Shown piece after piece: positions 4,660-6,932 of a DNA stretch of 6,932 bases. The stretch's first letter is position 1. Each line of letters starts with the position of its first letter. The notes under the pieces were generated by a model. It was not told the DNA's origin. It worked only from the letters and a program-made list of their open reading frames with translations, and did not search any database. The translations under genes and the position numbers were made by a program. Origin of the DNA: Rhodospirillales bacterium Alpha_05 (GTDB lineage: Bacteria > Pseudomonadota > Alphaproteobacteria > Rhodospirillales > Rhodospirillaceae); NCBI GenBank assembly GCA_001603335.1, contig LUYR01000072.1, positions 1 through 6,932 of the forward strand, read 5' to 3'.

Positions 4660-6932
4660 CTAGGATGCGAGGCGCTTGCCGTGGCGTAACATCAGAGCGA
4701 AGTCGGTGGCCGAGACCGGGCGGCTGAAGTAATAGCCCTGGATCGCGTCGCAGCGGTTTTCGCGCAGGAAGTGGAGGTGTTCGACGGTCTCCACGCCCTC
4801 GGCGATCGCGGTCATCTTGAGCGAACGGGCGAGCGAGATCACCGCGCGGACGATGGTGGCGTCCGCCGGGTCGACGAGCATGTTGCGCACGAACGACTGA
4901 TCGATCTTCAAGGTGTCGACGTGGAAGCGGCTGAGGTAGGACAGGCTCGAATAGCCGGTGCCGAAATCGTCGATGGAAATCCGCACGCCCGCCGCCTTCA
5001 GCCCGTCCACCGTCGCGATCACCCGGTCGACGTCCTGCGCGATCAGGCTTTCGGTGAGTTCGAGTTCGAGGAGCTCCGGCGGCAGGCCGCTCGCGGCGAG
5101 CGCCTCCATCACCCAGCCCTCGACGTCCTGCTGAAGGAACTGCCGTACCGAGAGGTTCACCGACACCACCACCTCGGGCAGTCCCTGCTTTCGCCACGCC
5201 TGCCCTTGGGCGCAGGCGGTGCGCAGCACCCAGTCGCCGATCGGCACGATCAGGCCGGTTTCCTCGGCGAGGGGGATGAAGCGGGCGGGCGGCACCACCC
5301 CCATGGTCGGATGATTCCAGCGCACCAGCGCCTCGCAGCCGATGATCTCGCCCGACGCGATGTCCGCCTTGGGCTGGTAGACCAGCGATAGCTCGTCGCG
5401 CCCGAGCGCCGAGCGCAGGCCGGTTTCGAGGTCGAAGCGGACCTTCGCCTCCTCGCTCATGCCGCTGGTGAAGAACAGCGCGAGGTTGCCGCCCTGCGCC
5501 TTCGCCCGCGCCATCGCCGCGTCGGCGTGGACGATCAGCATGTCGGCGTCATCGCCGTCCTGGGGGAACACCGCGAGGCCGACGCTGGCGCGCACCAGCA
5601 CCTCGGAGGTCCCGATCATGAACGGCTGGGCCAGCGCATCGAGCACCGCGCGCGCGGTGGCATAGGCCTCGGTACCCGCGTTGAGGCCGACCAGAACCAT
5701 CAGGAACTCGTCGCCGCTCTGGCGCGCGACGGTGTCGCCATCGCTCACCAGCCCCGCCAGCCGCTGCCCCACCGCGCGCAGCAAGGCATCGCCGGTGGCG
5801 TGGCCGAAGCCTTCGTTGACGCTTTTGAAGCGGTCGAGGTCGACGAACAGCAGGGCCCCCTCGCTGCCCGACCGCTGCGCGTGGGCGATCGCCTGGTTGA
5901 GGCGGTCGCGGGCGAGCGCGCGGTTGGGCAGGCCGGTGAGGCCGTCGTGGGTGGCGAGGTATTCGATGTGGGATTCGTAGCGCTTACGGTCGGTGATGTC
6001 GGTGACGATGCTGAGGATGCAGGGGCGCTCCATGAACTCGGCGACGTCGGCGCTGATCATTCCGTCGCGGACGTCGCCGCTATGCAGGTGGAGTTTGATC
6101 TCGTGGTCGACGATGCGTTCGCCCGCGCGCAGGCGTTCGACGAAGGCGCTGCGCTGCGCGTCGTCGACCCACATCCCCACTTTCGCCGCCGGACGGCCGA
6201 TCAGGTCGGCGCGCTCGCAGCCGTTGAGGCGGAGGTAGGCGTCGTTGACCGCGAGGAACTGGCCGTCGTCGAGGCTGACGATCGCGGTCGCCGCCGGGGA
6301 CGCAGTGAAGATCTTTTCGAAACGGTCGAGGTCGGCGCGGGCGCGCCGCATCATCTCGATCTGCGCGACGTCCGCCGCCGCGAGGCGCCGCGCCGCAAGC
6401 ACCAGGCCGACGCTGATCATCACCAGAAGCGCGCCCGCCAGACCCAGCACCAGGCGGAAGCGATCGCGGCTGCCCCTCTGGATGCCGTCGAGGCGTTGGC
6501 GGGCCGCGGCGTCGAGGCGATAGAGCGTGCCGTCGAGGCTGTGGAACGCGACTCGGAGTTCGACGTCGTAGCGCACGTCGACGCCGATGCGCCGGCCCTC
6601 GAGCAGCACCGCGCGGAAGGTCTGCACCTGATCGGCGAATTCCCAGGTGCGTTCGGTCTCGAGCGGCATCTGCGCCACCAGCCGCTCGAACGTCGCCAGC
6701 GCCTGATTCAGTAGCGCCACCCCCTGGTTGCGATCCCAGGGCGCGGCCTCGCGGGTGTCGAGGCTGACGTGCAGGAAGCCCTGATAGAGGTCGATGCGCG
6801 CCTGACGGAACTCGGCGATGGTGCGGGTGTAGCGGTCGAGCGCCTCTTGTTGCGAATGGTTGAGGGCGATAACGCCGCCGCACACCATCGCCGCAACCGC
6901 GATCGTCGCCGCGACCCACACGCCGACCAGCC
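4660..6932 (-). CDS. Membrane-anchored PAS-GGDEF-EAL c-di-GMP enzyme, N-terminus cut by window edge
   Basis: This gene makes and/or degrades cyclic di-GMP. Numbering is from a GTG at 6921, but the frame stays open to the edge and the first helix continues upstream (LVG before it), so the real start probably lies outside. Order of parts: first membrane helix (to about 20); a helical, probably periplasmic region (about 21-155) matching no sensor I recognise; second membrane helix (156-177); PAS domain (about 201-312, ending SIVTDITDRKR); GGDEF domain (about 321-480) with DLDRF, N369, D378 and signature SGDEF (402-406); EAL domain (about 495-745) with E530-A-L, N589, ELTES (621-625), DDFGTG (651-656), KIDQSFV (672-678), AEGVET (707-712) and QGYYFSRP. 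The EAL catalytic set looks complete, so phosphodiesterase activity is expected. The GGDEF signature has Ser for the first Gly, and the RxxD inhibitory site reads SDGD, so product inhibition there is probably absent. Cyclase activity is undecided. Confidence 0.95.
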   Translation of the reverse strand, partial: LVGVWVAATIAVAAMVCGGVIALNHSQQEALDRYTRTIAEFRQARIDLYQGFLHVSLDTREAAPWDRNQGVALLNQALATFERLVAQMPLETERTWEFADQVQTFRAVLLEGRRIGVDVRYDVELRVAFHSLDGTLYRLDAAARQRLDGIQRGSRDRFRLVLGLAGALLVMISVGLVLAARRLAAADVAQIEMMRRARADLDRFEKIFTASPAATAIVSLDDGQFLAVNDAYLRLNGCERADLIGRPAAKVGMWVDDAQRSAFVERLRAGERIVDHEIKLHLHSGDVRDGMISADVAEFMERPCILSIVTDITDRKRYESHIEYLATHDGLTGLPNRALARDRLNQAIAHAQRSGSEGALLFVDLDRFKSVNEGFGHATGDALLRAVGQRLAGLVSDGDTVARQSGDEFLMVLVGLNAGTEAYATARAVLDALAQPFMIGTSEVLVRASVGLAVFPQDGDDADMLIVHADAAMARAKAQGGNLALFFTSGMSEEAKVRFDLETGLRSALGRDELSLVYQPKADIASGEIIGCEALVRWNHPTMGVVPPARFIPLAEETGLIVPIGDWVLRTACAQGQAWRKQGLPEVVVSVNLSVRQFLQQDVEGWVMEALAASGLPPELLELELTESLIAQDVDRVIATVDGLKAAGVRISIDDFGTGYSSLSYLSRFHVDTLKIDQSFVRNMLVDPADATIVRAVISLARSLKMTAIAEGVETVEHLHFLRENRCDAIQGYYFSRPVSATDFALMLRHGKRLAS

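Noticed and set aside
5527..6714. Long plus-strand open frame (395 codons) across the c-di-GMP gene, and the similar frame at 1846-3168
   Set aside because: Both are antisense shadows of well-supported genes, with biased composition and no recognisable domain.

Overview
The window is G+C-rich DNA with tightly packed genes and strongly G/C-biased third codon positions. It carries a nitrogen-fixation locus with NifA/sigma-54 control, a FadR-type regulator paired with an AcuI-type reductase, and a PAS-GGDEF-EAL protein. This points to a free-living diazotrophic alphaproteobacterium, perhaps of the Rhodospirillales. That assignment rests on gene content and style only, since no rRNA or other taxonomic marker is present.

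Positions 1-2072 (minus strand) hold the start of a nif operon, read right to left. A NifA-type upstream activator site (2057-2072) and a -24/-12 sigma-54 promoter (1996-2011) precede nifB (FeMo-cofactor biosynthesis). A small [2Fe-2S] ferredoxin follows, then the first 58 codons of a further gene that may be nifQ and runs off the left edge. The 98-nt gap between nifB and the ferredoxin has an unusual pair of complementary blocks that include the ferredoxin Shine-Dalgarno. I read this as possible translational coupling.

Positions 2079-3934 (minus strand) hold a two-gene unit. A GntR-family (FadR/FCD) regulator overlaps by 4 nt (ATGA) an MDR-family reductase of the AcuI/YhdH type, and a strong rho-independent terminator (2079-2109) closes the unit. 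A perfect 17-nt palindrome (3918-3934) upstream of the regulator fits a FadR-type operator, suggesting autoregulation with an acyl-CoA or organic-acid metabolite as the likely signal class.

Positions 4016-4654 (plus strand) encode a seven-helix hemolysin III/PAQR-type membrane protein, divergent from the regulator. It converges, with 5 nt between stop codons, on a large minus-strand gene (4660 to the right edge, N-terminus missing) for a membrane-anchored PAS-GGDEF-EAL c-di-GMP enzyme.

Every stretch over 300 nt is coding. The two larger intergenic gaps (1959-2124 and 3861-4015) contain the regulatory sites listed. I saw no tRNA, rRNA, CRISPR array, insertion sequence or attachment site. Most of the window is well-known biology. 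The least explained items are the structured nifB-ferredoxin gap and the FCD regulator/AcuI pairing with its operator.
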